From: Hexactinellida sp. DTS-2022
Taxonomy: Eukaryota; Porifera; Hexactinellida
NCBI GenBank assembly: GCA_028753945.1
Contig: JAPNXP010000008.1
Location: forward strand, 248,001 to 312,000
DNA length: 64,000 nucleotides
Reading direction: 5' to 3'
Below are positions 29,000 through 40,615 of the stretch, one piece after another. The notes below the pieces were generated by a model. It did no database searches, was not told where the DNA came from, and saw only the letters and a list, made by a program, of their open reading frames with translations. Made by a program: the position numbers and the translations under genes. Positions within the stretch are counted from its first letter, which is position 1; each line of letters opens with the position of its first letter.

Positions 29000-31900
29000 A
29001 TGGAAGAGTTTTGTAAACATATGAATATATCTCACCCTCAATTGATAACTCTTCAGGATGCTATTAAAATACACTCTACATTACCTCAAAAAGATATTAC
29101 ATCTCTCCATGAGCTACCCATGTATATGTTGAATCGAATTATGATTCTTGATTCTGCCAGTAGGAAATTACCAAAATCGCTCAATCCACTTGTTCCTACT
29201 CAAAATATAACTTTATCGGAAATGATGAATTTAATTTCTCAAAATAAGACCGATACTAATGCTAGCGAAGTACATCCGATGGATGTTTTTATTTATTTAT
29301 TCATTAAATGTGATCCACTTTTCCGTCAAACGTTCATTACGCAGGTTTCAAAATGCCAGCTTTCTCTTTCATTAATTACCACATATCCTTCTGCACAGAA
29401 TCCTACTTTTTATCTGTTTGCTCTTAAAACTCTTTACAAAGACTATCTTGCTGATGATAACGTAGGTAAATCTTTCTCTGTCACAGAAGAAAAACTGCCA
29501 ATCATTTCATTCATACGAATTGGTGAATGTGGCAAAAGTCAGAAATCAGAAATGTTGAATCAAATTATTGGAATTCAAGATTACTTTTTCCATAGAAACC
29601 TACTTGGTAATTCTAAAATGAGATTTTTATTTGATGGAACTGTCGAAATCGCTTGGCTCCTTCCCAAGAGTCATTCCCAAAGCGCAGAAAGTTCACCATT
29701 GGTCATTCTCAATTTGAGAGGAGATGCATCGCTGTTTTCTAAGCAGCTTAATTTCATCACAGATGTATCTACTCTCTTATATATATTTATTCCTATTAAT
29801 CAATGTGATTCACAAATGTCCAAATACTTGATTGATTTCCACCAACAATTTGAGTCTAAAGCAGTTTATTTGTTGTATAAAGGCGACGATTCTGAGCGCA
29901 TTGACTTTGAGCAAGATATTCCCAATTTTCTGCTCAATCTAAGAGATTCTGTTTTATTTTTACGAAAAGAGAGTTTGGGAGATGATTCAAACATACTTTC
30001 TGTAAATATATTTTCAAATCTTCGAAATGTTCCTTTGATCAGACTATCATTGAACGATTGTTCGGATGTAGCGAGGAAGTACTTCATTGCCATCGACTTG
30101 GATGAGAATAATATGAGTGTTTGCCAGTCTATTGTGGACATAATAATTGTGAAAATGTTGAGCACTGTTCAAAATGAACCAATACAGTCAAAACATTTTG
30201 CAGATGTGAAACAGTCAATGCTACCATTACAAGGTGAATGTTGGTTAAGTTGGACAGCAGCAAAACGGGAATCTTATAAAGTTGGCAAGCCGGATTTAAT
30301 AGAATCTGCACAGAAAAAAATGCATCAAGCGCGTCAAGAACAGTTAAAGTTATTAGGAAACCCATCTTCACTCTTATCCGATATTCTTGATCACTGTAAA
30401 ACTTTTGGTAGGCCTGGTGGAGAGTTTTATGTAATTTGGCATTTGTTAAGAAATGAGTTTAATTCTTTATCTAAACAGTACCTTCCACCCCTTTATGAAG
30501 AATATAAGAAGTTTCATATGTTGAGTTACTCTACTGATATTGATTCTACTTTGTCTTTGGATGAGCAACACTCCATTCAGAAACAAAGAAGAGAAAACTT
30601 AACGACTGCAGCTAATAATATTGCAAGAGCTTCTTTTGGGATTGAACATATTTTTCGTGAATTAGGTCAAGTATTTGAGACATATTTTAACTGTAACTCA
30701 CAAGAAAGAATCAACTTAGATAAAAGTCTAGAATTTCAAGTAGATAATTTATGGAATATTGCTGCTCAGCTGTTATATGAAGGTCACGCTTTCGAAATTA
30801 TTGATGGTGATGTTAACCATGTAGCTATTGATTGGGTTTCCAGTGTTCTGAAAGGTTTAGCTAATTTTATTGGTCATAAGAAGAAAATATTTGTCCTTTC
30901 GATTCTTGGAACTCAAAGTACTGGAAAGTCGACTCTCTTAAATACAATGTTTGGGGCTGATTTTCCTGTCTCATCTGGTCGTTGTACGCGGGGTATATTT
31001 ATGCAACTTATTCCAATCGAAGAGAAACTCAGATATCAGCTTAAATATGACTATCTTGTTATACTTGATACTGAAGGATTACGGGCACCTGAATTATCTA
31101 TTAATTCCTCTTACATACGGGACAATGAGTTGGCTACTATGGCAGTAGGCCTTGGAGATTTAACCCTTATTAATATGTCTGGTGAGGGACTTAGTGAAGT
31201 CCAAGATATCTTGCAAATTATTGTTTTTGCCTTTATTCGAATGAAGGCATCATTTTCCAAACCAAGATGCATATTTATACATCAGAATGTACCAGATACT
31301 CATGCACACACTAATCTCCTAGCAGCAAGAAGTAATCTCATCAAAACTCTAGATAAAATGACAGAATGTTCAGCTCAACAGGAGAATCAAAATACAATAT
31401 ACAAACAATTTGGAGATGTCATAGAATTTCACCCTGAGCAAGAAGTGTTCTATTTTCCGGGCCTTTTCGAGGGTCGACCTCCTTTGAATAGAATTTCTGC
31501 GGGATATTCTGACAATGCAGCAATTCTTCGGCAATATATACTAAACTGTTTTTCCAATAACCAACCTAAAACGTTTCAGACAGTCATAGAGTGGTCAAAT
31601 AAGCTGAACTTACTATGGAAATCAGTTCTTGAAGAAAACTTCGTATTTTCTTACCGAAATGCTCTTGAAGTAACATCAAGGTTTGAATTAGATCATAAAA
31701 TTTCATCTTGGTACTCAACATACATTCAATCACTAAATAACTGGAAATCTGAATCACTAAATCATCTTTTTAACGCTGATCTCGATCATTTGGATGAAAC
31801 TTGGAAATCTTTAATGGACCAATTTCGACAAGAAAGAATCCAACCTTCTATTGAAATCTCATTACAAGACAAGTTAATCAATTCTTGTTTCGTCGAACAT

Positions 31901-33898
31901 GATCATATTGAGATATTCACTCAATGGAAAGCAAGTACTATTCTATACTTTAAAGGGAAGCGGGCGGAACAATTAGAGAAAATGCAAAATGAATTTCAAA
32001 AGATTTATGGATTCCAAAAGACGAAGAAAAAAATGGACGAAACTTTTATACAATATCGCAAGAATATTGTTTTAAAAGTTATAGATTTATTCAATGATAT
32101 GAATAGAATTGGTGAATCTCTCAAAGATAATAGTATCATAGAATCAAAATTTACAGGAATTTGGACGGAATGGAAATCACAAATAGAAGTTCATAAGCCT
32201 GAAATATCTGATATATGTAGTGACTTGCAAAGTGCCCTATTTGAATCTGAAATAATTAAATCAACGCATGCAATATCTAATAAATCCGCTCTCATTAACG
32301 ATACAAACAATTATATTTCCATTGGGGAAGATAGTTTTGAATATCTTTCAATATTGATCTCAAAAATAGATTCTGAATCTTCCTATTTTACCTTATTCGA
32401 TTTACTCAAGAAAATCATCATCAGCATTGGACATATTTCCAAGATATTTTCCAGAAAGTCAGATCCTGGTATTAACCAATTTAAAACCTTACTGGGAATT
32501 ATAACTACAGAATGTGACAGGAATATCAATGATTATTTATCTTCTCTTTTAAACAATGAGAGCCCATACGACCAGAATTCTTTTCATATAATTATACAAC
32601 AATGCTATGAAATTTTAAGCAAACACAATTCTTCTGAGAGTAGAAACTTTCAATCGTCATTACAACTAAATAATGATTTTAATTTTAATTTTATCTTCTA
32701 TCAATGTTGCAAGGCTATTCCAAGACTTCAACAAATCCAAGATCAATTCAATTCCAGAACAAGTCTCGATATGAAATTTAGCCATTTGGAGGAAATTTTA
32801 AGAACTACTTTTGGTAAACTCTGTGAAGGAATTGAATCAGAATACTTATGCGCATCAGAACTAGCTAAGATCACTATGTCTGGTCTGAAAGATGGTTTGG
32901 CTGATACTGTTCTCCAGTTATTTCTTTCTGGTTTTATGGATGATCCTAAACACAGTACGACATATATAGATAGATCTTCACTCATTCTGTCCATCTTAAA
33001 AGATCTAGCCCACAATAAAGTATTCGATGATTACATGTCTTATGTACAACATCCAATCAACTTTTTAGTTCATCACGTCCAAAATCAACTTAAACAATAT
33101 TCGCAAAATGATGCTGTAAGGAGAAAAATCACAAATAAAATACTTGAAGAAGTAAATGAGATAACTGAATTCTACTCTGCTGTATGTAATGAATTTCGGC
33201 CACAAGAAGATAGTGAAATTCCTATTACATGGATGACGTTTAAATCAAATTTTTACTCGAAAATAAAACACAAAATTCGTAATGTTTCATTTAATGATTT
33301 AGATATATTAGACATACATGAAATTTCGAATTATTCTCAATTCTGTGATTTCTATAGCGAAGAACTAAAGCGTCTTGTTCAAGAAACAAAATGGACTGAA
33401 TGGTTTGTCAAAATTATTAGGAAAGAGGTATCACTTTATAAAATTATCACTGATTCTATTCTCGAATGTGAGGAATTATGTCCCTTTTGTAATGAACTAT
33501 GTCAGCTGTCTTGTGGTTACCATGAACATTATTGTGGTACTTTTCATCGTCCACAAGGTATCAAAGGGTGGCATGGCCACGATGATAGGAAAATATTTTT
33601 GTATAGTTGCACAAGTGGCATTAAATTTAAAACACAATTTTATTACCGTGATGTATTGTACAATTACGTTGATTACAAAACAGTTAATGCAAGATTTAAT
33701 TCTTGGAATATTCTAGGCGAAGACAACCTAGATTCCAAATATTGGAATTGGGTTCTTTTTCAGTTTGAGGATGAATTTGTGGCTCATTATAAAATTCTGA
33801 AAAATGAGAACACTTCCCAATGGAGTAATCTAACTGCAGAAGAGGTCATTATGGACCTAGAAAATCATTATCGCGTTCATATTTTTAGAAAAGACTAA
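29000..33898 (+). CDS. Interferon-inducible very large GTPase (VLIG/GVIN)-like protein 2
   Basis: A 1632-residue intronless tandem paralogue of the gene at 23032, roughly three quarters identical by eye. It keeps the N-terminal pseudo-P-loop (FIRIGECGKSQKS), GTQSTGKS, SSGRCTRGIF, DTEGL, FIHQNVPD and the C-terminal CPFCNELC, HEHYCG, HRPQGIKGW. Divergence is highest in residues about 200-330 and in the long helical region after the G domain. In contrast the P-loop region holds 86 identical nucleotides in a row, synonymous sites included. All GTPase motifs are intact, so both genes are probably functional. The first 100 nt of both coding regions are also almost identical. Confidence 0.9.
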   Translation: MEEFCKHMNISHPQLITLQDAIKIHSTLPQKDITSLHELPMYMLNRIMILDSASRKLPKSLNPLVPTQNITLSEMMNLISQNKTDTNASEVHPMDVFIYLFIKCDPLFRQTFITQVSKCQLSLSLITTYPSAQNPTFYLFALKTLYKDYLADDNVGKSFSVTEEKLPIISFIRIGECGKSQKSEMLNQIIGIQDYFFHRNLLGNSKMRFLFDGTVEIAWLLPKSHSQSAESSPLVILNLRGDASLFSKQLNFITDVSTLLYIFIPINQCDSQMSKYLIDFHQQFESKAVYLLYKGDDSERIDFEQDIPNFLLNLRDSVLFLRKESLGDDSNILSVNIFSNLRNVPLIRLSLNDCSDVARKYFIAIDLDENNMSVCQSIVDIIIVKMLSTVQNEPIQSKHFADVKQSMLPLQGECWLSWTAAKRESYKVGKPDLIESAQKKMHQARQEQLKLLGNPSSLLSDILDHCKTFGRPGGEFYVIWHLLRNEFNSLSKQYLPPLYEEYKKFHMLSYSTDIDSTLSLDEQHSIQKQRRENLTTAANNIARASFGIEHIFRELGQVFETYFNCNSQERINLDKSLEFQVDNLWNIAAQLLYEGHAFEIIDGDVNHVAIDWVSSVLKGLANFIGHKKKIFVLSILGTQSTGKSTLLNTMFGADFPVSSGRCTRGIFMQLIPIEEKLRYQLKYDYLVILDTEGLRAPELSINSSYIRDNELATMAVGLGDLTLINMSGEGLSEVQDILQIIVFAFIRMKASFSKPRCIFIHQNVPDTHAHTNLLAARSNLIKTLDKMTECSAQQENQNTIYKQFGDVIEFHPEQEVFYFPGLFEGRPPLNRISAGYSDNAAILRQYILNCFSNNQPKTFQTVIEWSNKLNLLWKSVLEENFVFSYRNALEVTSRFELDHKISSWYSTYIQSLNNWKSESLNHLFNADLDHLDETWKSLMDQFRQERIQPSIEISLQDKLINSCFVEHDHIEIFTQWKASTILYFKGKRAEQLEKMQNEFQKIYGFQKTKKKMDETFIQYRKNIVLKVIDLFNDMNRIGESLKDNSIIESKFTGIWTEWKSQIEVHKPEISDICSDLQSALFESEIIKSTHAISNKSALINDTNNYISIGEDSFEYLSILISKIDSESSYFTLFDLLKKIIISIGHISKIFSRKSDPGINQFKTLLGIITTECDRNINDYLSSLLNNESPYDQNSFHIIIQQCYEILSKHNSSESRNFQSSLQLNNDFNFNFIFYQCCKAIPRLQQIQDQFNSRTSLDMKFSHLEEILRTTFGKLCEGIESEYLCASELAKITMSGLKDGLADTVLQLFLSGFMDDPKHSTTYIDRSSLILSILKDLAHNKVFDDYMSYVQHPINFLVHHVQNQLKQYSQNDAVRRKITNKILEEVNEITEFYSAVCNEFRPQEDSEIPITWMTFKSNFYSKIKHKIRNVSFNDLDILDIHEISNYSQFCDFYSEELKRLVQETKWTEWFVKIIRKEVSLYKIITDSILECEELCPFCNELCQLSCGYHEHYCGTFHRPQGIKGWHGHDDRKIFLYSCTSGIKFKTQFYYRDVLYNYVDYKTVNARFNSWNILGEDNLDSKYWNWVLFQFEDEFVAHYKILKNENTSQWSNLTAEEVIMDLENHYRVHIFRKD

Positions 33899-35460
33899 AT
33901 TTTACTCTAACTGTTGAATATTATTGATATTATAGTATACTGTATATATATTATATATATTGCTAATGCTTTTAGATGTTTACCTTTTATTTATGACATT
34001 AACGTTATATTGCCCACTTTTCTATATATTGTATCTTTTGTATTGATTCATTCCCCTTGATTCTTGATTATGGTACTTATTAAGCCTTTCGTGGAGGGAA
34101 TGAAAGTTTCACGAACGAACTTATTGAACTTGAACTGAACGAACTGAACGCAGAACTTTTAAGGGATTCACGCTGAACAAATCCAACGGTAAGGAGATTC
34201 GAATTCATTTATGGTCAATTTATATTATCTGTCTCTACAAAGTTATTCAGAACGCTTCAAATTTTTTATGCTCCTGCCTGGAAGTCCATAAAAATTTTTT
34301 TCTAGAAGATTATATGGTATATTCTTGTCAGGAAAGGTCAAAACGTCCCAAAATCCGTATAAAATTCGGACAAAAGGACACTAAACCACGTGGTACCGGT
34401 AATTTATAACGGGTATAAATACATTTTCAAATTGTTCCACATGACACTTCCATATATGGTATACAAAATCATAGAATGTAAAGCTTCAGGTATGTAGTCC
34501 AGTTTGTTGCCCATTGAATTTGTCTTGATAAATTGACATCGTTAATGGTTAGAGCTAGTCGCCACGACTTCTCATTCGTTAGATAAATAATTGCTACGTC
34601 ATCAAAAGTGGCACATCCATATGACCATATACTAGTATGGTCAAAAAAATTAAAATTAGCTGAATTATGAATTTTAGTCTCTCAACTGTTTAGACTCTAG
34701 AGTCATTCTAATAGGTCTAAATCCCAATTTGCTAAGGAATATGATTGAATTTTACGGACTTATAGCTGATGGCCCATTTTTTGCACCCGGCAGGGGTTGG
34801 ATTCACGACGTTTTGATCTATCCTGACAAGAATATACCATGGAATCTTCCAGAGTAAATTCTGAATGAATTTTTATGGACTTCCAGTCACGAGCATAAAA
34901 AAATTGGAGCGTTCTTAATAACTTTGTAGAGACATACAATAGAAACTGGCCATATAATACTTCGAGTCTCCTTTACAAACAAGTATGCCGATTTCGAATT
35001 TCGCATTATTTATAGATGGTGTTTACACAAAATCGGTAAACAAATAAACTAAGATTCAAAATCAACCTAGAAGTTTGCTTTCAATGAGTATTATAGGTAA
35101 ACAAGTATGCTTAACACGAATTTTCGCATTTAGAAATTTAGAATATGAAAAATAAGTTAAAACTATGTAAAGCTTATATAGGGATGTATATAACGTCCCT
35201 TTTCTACCATTTTCTATGGCAGAAAGGGTGAAGAGTAAGCCGCACAGCGGCCGTTAACTTGATTGTGTGTAGCACCGTCCGTCGCAAAGCGACCGAGACC
35301 GAAGGGCTCGTTTAAATTAAATCTAGTTACAAAACACAACAGTAGATCTTGGTGTAAATGTTAGTTAGCTAACACCTCTAGATTGAAATTTCGTATTCGG
35401 TTCTTACAGAGTTACGTCTTGTCTATACTATTATATACAATTGTTTCTTGCTACAATAGT
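33899..35460. other. Repeat-rich intergenic region before ARMH3
   Basis: Contains a 0.7-kb inverted-repeat element (34231-34945), a dispersed repeat with AGGTAAACAAGTATGC (34980-35130, again at 56280-56480), and an element end at about 35215-35325 with CGACCGAGACCGAAGGGCTC (again at 57285-57325). No gene before the ARMH3 ATG. Confidence 0.6.
34231..34945. mobile_element. Foldback element with about 130-bp inverted repeats
   Basis: The left arm from GTCTCTACAAAGTTATTCAG to CTTGTCAGGAAAGGTCAAAACG is repeated inverted on the right (34815-34945, ATCTATCCTGACAAGAATATACC to CTTTGTAGAGAC), with some mismatches. The 450-bp middle has no coding frame. Non-autonomous DNA transposon; superfamily not determined. 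Confidence 0.7.
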
Positions 35461-38400
35461 ATGTCATTAGTTCAATCCCGTTTGCCCGAGAATGAGAGCA
35501 GAGAAGAGTTCCTTATAGGCAGTAGTATAACCTTACCAATCAACAAGCCTCTGACACCTAATAACAAACAGAAACACAGCACAAGCAATGATGACCCTAC
35601 TTCCCCTATTCAAACTCCAACCAAACCCATTCGTGAGAAAATAGTTATAATATATGATGATTGGTTTAAAGGTGAAGATCCTGTTTTTGGGAGAAAGAAT
35701 TTCTGGGATGAATTCTTTCTTTTGAAAGCTAACCCCTCCCATTTGGAGAATTTGATTAATCACACGGCTTGGGAGAGACTGTTGGAGATTACAAATGTGT
35801 TACAAATCTTGTTCCATCAATGTACGGACGCAGTGCATACTTCAAAACTAGATTCAAGTGAGACTTGTCTATAGATAACATGATGCAGTTAACTCCGCTT
35901 GATGGGGTCAACCGTTAATGGAGTCATTTTAACAGGAATAGACTCATGTCAATAGAGGTTAATGCAAAAATATTTTCGGTTAATCGTGTCAAAATTATGA
36001 AATCTTCGTCCAAATTGGTTATTCTGGGAAAAATATGGGTTGATTGACTCCTTATTCGCTTAAAAACCCTCAATATAGTATAGTTTCGGATAATTGGATT
36101 CTTTGCTAAATCGGATCAAACTACCCTTGGACAAAGTGCCCGATTAAGCGGTGTTGACTGTATGTTCATTTGTTGATTGAAATTCCTTTCATCTGATGCC
36201 AATTTCAAGGAATTTATCCTATAATTTTCTTTAGCTCAACACCACATCCGTACATTCAACGCATTACAAACTCTATGTATTCTAATACGAGCCTCTTTCA
36301 AGAAGAAGTTAGCTGAATTCACATGTGATCCTCTCAGTCTACTTTTCACACCTTCAGATGATGAGAGCACTATGCGGGGTCTAATTGAGGATATGAGTAG
36401 AATTCTAACAGACGAGTTTCCAATCTCTTTGAAGAATCTGTGTCTGAAACTAATGCTGTTAATGCTGACAGCTGATCAAGATGTTAATGAGAATGCCATG
36501 CTACCTTTCTTTATGGCGAACTCAGTATTTGAGCCATTAAAGGTAGATTTTTGTTAGCTCCCCAAAAAAATTGTGTTAATTTTGTCCAAATTTGACAAAC
36601 CCTATTGTAATGAATTCCAAATTAGGTCGTCAATGGCAGTGTTTTTTTAAGCCGAATTAGAGGCCAAAAATGGACCTAATTTCACTCCAAGGGCCTCTAA
36701 TATTTAACTTGCTAAGTACTCAATATCATGAAATGTAGAGTGAGGGCCTCTAATTGTTGGCAGGGCCCTCTAAGCAAATCCTTAAAAAAACACCGGTCAA
36801 TGGTGTAGTTAGGTTTATCCATCTTTTGATGTTCAAATTAAATATTTCTTTTTTCTAGCAAATCCTCGCACGAGCTGATCTCACAGAGAAACACGGCTAC
36901 GACTCAGTATTAATCCTAACGTTACTACTCAGCTACAAGAAGAATGAGTGCTCCAATCCATACGTCATTAAGTTCAGCGTATTAGACGACATCCTAGCTC
37001 TTAACGGGTTAGGTTGTGTTATTTCTTCAGCGCTGAAGGAACATATTTCTCTTGAAGAGAAAATGTTTGAAAAAAGACAACAATCTACTGGTGTTATTTC
37101 AAGATTAGGTAACTTTTGTGTTTATATACAGTCAGTTTTCTGAAAATCTATATATATGGTATCACAATCAGAGTTTTATCCAGGAGCGCGCCATACGCCT
37201 AGAGGCGTATAAATTGGGATATGTTTGCGTTTAGGAGCACGAAAACTGCCGAAAGTACCCATAGAGTAATACAAAACTAACCTTTTAGGCGTACAAAATT
37301 CATACTCTAGTGACCTTAGGACAGTTAAGAGTGTTCAATTCTAGTCCTGTATAATACCCTGATCACAATAATCTCTCTTGAATGTGTTGTTTTTTCAATT
37401 ATTATGTATTGTAGGTAGTTACATTGGAAGTTTTGTTCCTGGCCCTCAGAAGGATGGTGTCATCATAGGACAAGACGCATCTTTTTCCTCAAAAACGAAT
37501 GATGCAGTATTACTTGCAATGTACGAGGCTGTACATCTCAATAGAAACTTCATATCAATACTAACCAGTACAAATGATGCATTAATGCACACTCATTCAT
37601 TATTTGGTATGCAGGGTCCAGCTGTTGAGGCCGTATTCCATAACTTAATTCATTCTGTTTCCCGCTTAGAATCAAGTTCTGCACCTACCACACCACTTAA
37701 TGACACAAATACAGCCACACAAGCGCCAGTTAACCTTATGGGTACTTTCTTAACGTACTCATCACTTGTTTTTCTACAAATAAATAATGTGTATGATTGG
37801 TCTGAACGTGCAACACTTTGTTTGACTATTCTGATTTGTTTGGCTGAAGATCATTACGCAGGTAGTATACTACATGATCCGAACCTTCCCTTTCCAGTTA
37901 AATTGTATAAACAACCTCAACTCGTGTCTCAAAGACCGATATCATTTCCTGCGAATGAGAATTCGCGGAATTTACCACTAGCAGGACATATTTTCGATTT
38001 GATGTCTGAATTTATTCGCGGGCAGTTGAGGAAAAGTTTGAGTTTGAAACTTTGCTTGAAATGTTTGGGTGTGATTCATCGCTTAATTTGCTTTCAAAAC
38101 AGAAATTGTATTCGGATGGACTACCAATGGTCAAATTTATGGTTCGCTTTATTTACCTTAATGCGATTTTTGTTGTCACACGAAAATATTCTGATTTCTC
38201 GTATTGATATCATGTTAATAATCGAACGTATTTTGGTTATTTTTGATATGTTTATAACATACGGAGATACTTTTCTCTCAAGCCCAGGTATTTATGATGA
38301 TCTGTATTATGAAATAATTCGCGAAAAGGACGCTTTTGAAAAAATTGACGAATTATTGAAGAAAAGACCACTCGAATTTACAGAGATTGTTCCAAAAGTC

Positions 38401-38706
38401 AAAGATAGTTTACATAATTTGATCGCGATTGTGCGGTATTTTGTACCGAAAATTGACAAATTTTCGCAGGATAACTTTAAATCTTCGCTCTCTAGTGAAA
38501 ATGTTATAAACATTATTCAGAGTAATTACGAATCACTTACTTTGAAACTACAAGAAAATTTACACTTTTTCGACAGATTCAATGAGATGAATGAAAAGAC
38601 TTATTTCAATCATCTAGTCCGTTCAATAACCATGGATTTTCAATTAAGAATTTCTGTTCAGAATATCTCACAGAAAGAACTAATGCGAGAGCTGTCTAGG
38701 ATATGA
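35461..38706 (+). CDS. ARMH3: ARMH3 (C10orf76-type) armadillo-like helical protein, 4 exons
   Basis: Human ARMH3 is a Golgi-associated partner of GBF1 and PI4KB that supports PI4P production. Exons: 35461-35857, 36235-36542, 36859-37108, 37415-38706; all GT-AG and in frame, 748 residues (human about 689). Matching blocks: KIVIIYDDWFKGEDP with FWDEFFLLKAN, HIRTFNALQTLCILIRA, GYDSVLILTLLLSYKKNE, SYIGSFVPGP, NDAVLLAMYEAVHLNRNFIS (nearly identical), TCLAEDHYA-like LICLAEDHYAGSILHD, FITYGDTFLSSP and YDDLYYEIIRE (nearly identical), and NYESLTLKLQENL. Start chosen at the first in-frame ATG (35461); the frame extends 26 codons farther up without ATG. The N-terminal 60 residues are polar and unconserved. 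Intron 1 contains a family B MITE. Converges with PSMD10. Stop is UGA. Confidence 0.92.
35886..36160. mobile_element. Diverged MITE family B in ARMH3 intron 1
   Basis: Starts CAGTTAACTCCGCTTGATGG and ends CCGATTAAGCGGTGTTGACTG. Longer than other copies (about 275 bp) and clearly older. Confidence 0.65.
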
Positions 38707-39043
38707 ATTAATTAATTAATGCTTTTGTTTACATCTGGAGAATTTATTGTTATATACATCAGAATGTGAATAATTTTGGCTAAATTTCATAGCTAAAAAA
38801 GTTGACTTGCATTTTCGCAAATTATTTCCAACAAATTGCATAGTTTCTAATTATCTCTTAAGTAAAAATTCATTGGTTTTCCCATTGCATATTTTTAGAT
38901 GCTCCATCAAGTCATAAATTATAATTTTTATTAGAAATAAAACTCTACGAAGGTCATTACACAAATTTTATTCAATGCAAGTAGCTAATCTACTCTAGTA
39001 TAAGTCTCTATGGATATATCTTAAGACCGAACCTACACAGAGT
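38707..39043. other. 3' intergenic between convergent ARMH3 and PSMD10
   Basis: 337 bp, AT-rich; must hold both polyadenylation regions. AATAAA at 38936-38941 on the plus strand could serve ARMH3. Confidence 0.45.
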
Positions 39044-40337
39044 TTAATCTAACAGTTGATAAGCTGTTTTCCCTTCCTTGTTCTTAACTTCCTTATCGGC
39101 TCCAGCTGTGATCAATAGATGTATCATGGCTTGACTCTGGAGTTCACAAGCAATGTGTAGAACAGTGTTACCTGTTGTATCCTTTGGAATGTTAAAAAAT
39201 GAAGTCAGTTAAATTAATTAATTAATATAACAAATTCAATATTTGTAATTATTAAGACAAAAATACTTATGGGTTAAGAACTAATTTATTTTTGAAATGC
39301 TAACTCCGTTTACATTTGGGTAACGGGTTGAATTGCCTAATCAGCTATTTATTTACATATACACCCTATGGCTTATACATATATTTCAAGTTCGGTACAA
39401 AATTCCATTTGAGATGGATTCAAGTTCCCAAATTTATTATGTACAAACTTAAAGTACCCTAAATTTTGTCTTTCTTAATGATAATTTTTGTGACATAGTC
39501 TAAATGACTTTGCTTTCTGATCCTTACCTTTATATCCAAATCCGCATTTGCTTCTATCAACAGTTCAATCATTCCTTTCCTCTCAGCAGACACAGCTCTA
39601 TGCATTGGTGTATGTCCGTATTTATCTATAGCATTCACATCTGCTTTATCAATCAGTAGCTTTACTATGTTTGTATGGTTCTTTGACACTGCATAGTGTA
39701 GTGCTGTGAGACCGGTGTGGTTAGTTTCATTCACTTCGGAGTTGTTAGTGATTAGAAATTCTGCTATGTTAAAGTGACCAGCTGATGATGATATTATTAA
39801 AGGTGTCCAACCTATAGAGATAATGTTAAGAACAAAAGGCATAGTCAAGAGGAGAGTGTAAATTTGATTTTTTTTTGCCACAGGTGGAAACTGTCTTAAG
39901 TTCTTTCCGAATTTATTGCAAATCATCATTTAGCTGTAAAATCAAGGTTATAGATAAGATTCGACTTTGGTATTAAGTTATTTCCGAGTTTAATAAAAAT
40001 CATCATTTAGGTGTAAAATCAAGGCTATGGATAAGACTTTTGCTGACCATAAAAAATGGCAAAAAAATTATGTCTAGTATCATTTTTGAAGTTTATCCAT
40101 TCGCCATTTTCTATCTCATTAATTACCAGAATCGTCCTTTTCATTTATTTCCGCTCCCTTGCCTACGAGCATCTTGACTATATCTGTATTTCCCGAAGAG
40201 CAAGCCCAGTGTATAGGAGCTCTCTCATTGCTATCCCTCTTGTTAACAAACTCCGGATTGTTTAGCAGAAATTGAATTAGCTCTTCTAGTTTCCCTTCGA
40301 ATGCGTAGTTACATGTGTCCAGATCTGATGCGGACAT
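39044..40337 (-). CDS. PSMD10: PSMD10 (gankyrin) proteasome assembly chaperone, 3 exons
   Basis: Gankyrin binds the ATPase PSMC4 (Rpt3) while the 19S proteasome base is assembled. Minus-strand exons 40337-40127, 39811-39528 and 39181-39044, phases consistent, 210 residues (human 226). Ankyrin repeats: CNYAFEGKLEELIQFLL, APIHWACSSGNTDIVKMLVG (human TALHWACSAGHTEIVEFLL), WTPLIISSSAGHFNIAEFLI, TALHYAVSKNHTNIVKLLID, TPMHRAVSAERKGMIELLIE and TVLHIACELQSQAMIHLLIT, ending NKEGKTAYQLLD. The human C-terminal tail after the last repeat is missing. ATG at 40337 gives the expected short N-terminus. Head-to-head with TBC1D31 across 278 bp. Confidence 0.92.
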
Positions 40338-40615
40338 TTCTTTGGCCAAATTTGTATATTTTCTAAATCAAATATATAAGATAAGTATATTAGAATTGCA
40401 ATTGACAATCAAAATACTATTGGGATATACTATCTTATCAAAGGTCAATGATATAGGTGCATTCGAAACTACTTTCAGCAATTTTTGGGACATCTAGTAA
40501 AAGGATAAAAATATTATAATTTAAAATTTCTCTCACTTTAAGTTTTGTCAAATCTAGTTTGATAGGCGCTATAAACAAAAACAACTGAATATTTGATATT
40601 TTAATTTTACTTAGC
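40338..40615. promoter_or_regulatory. Shared bidirectional promoter of PSMD10 and TBC1D31
   Basis: 278 bp between the two divergent start codons, with no repeat inside. By layout it is a bidirectional promoter; no TATA box stands out. Confidence 0.55.

Noticed and set aside
35215-35325. GC-rich hairpin sequence as a structural RNA gene
   Set aside because: It recurs at 57190-57330 as part of a repeat element end; no tRNA or rRNA feature fits.
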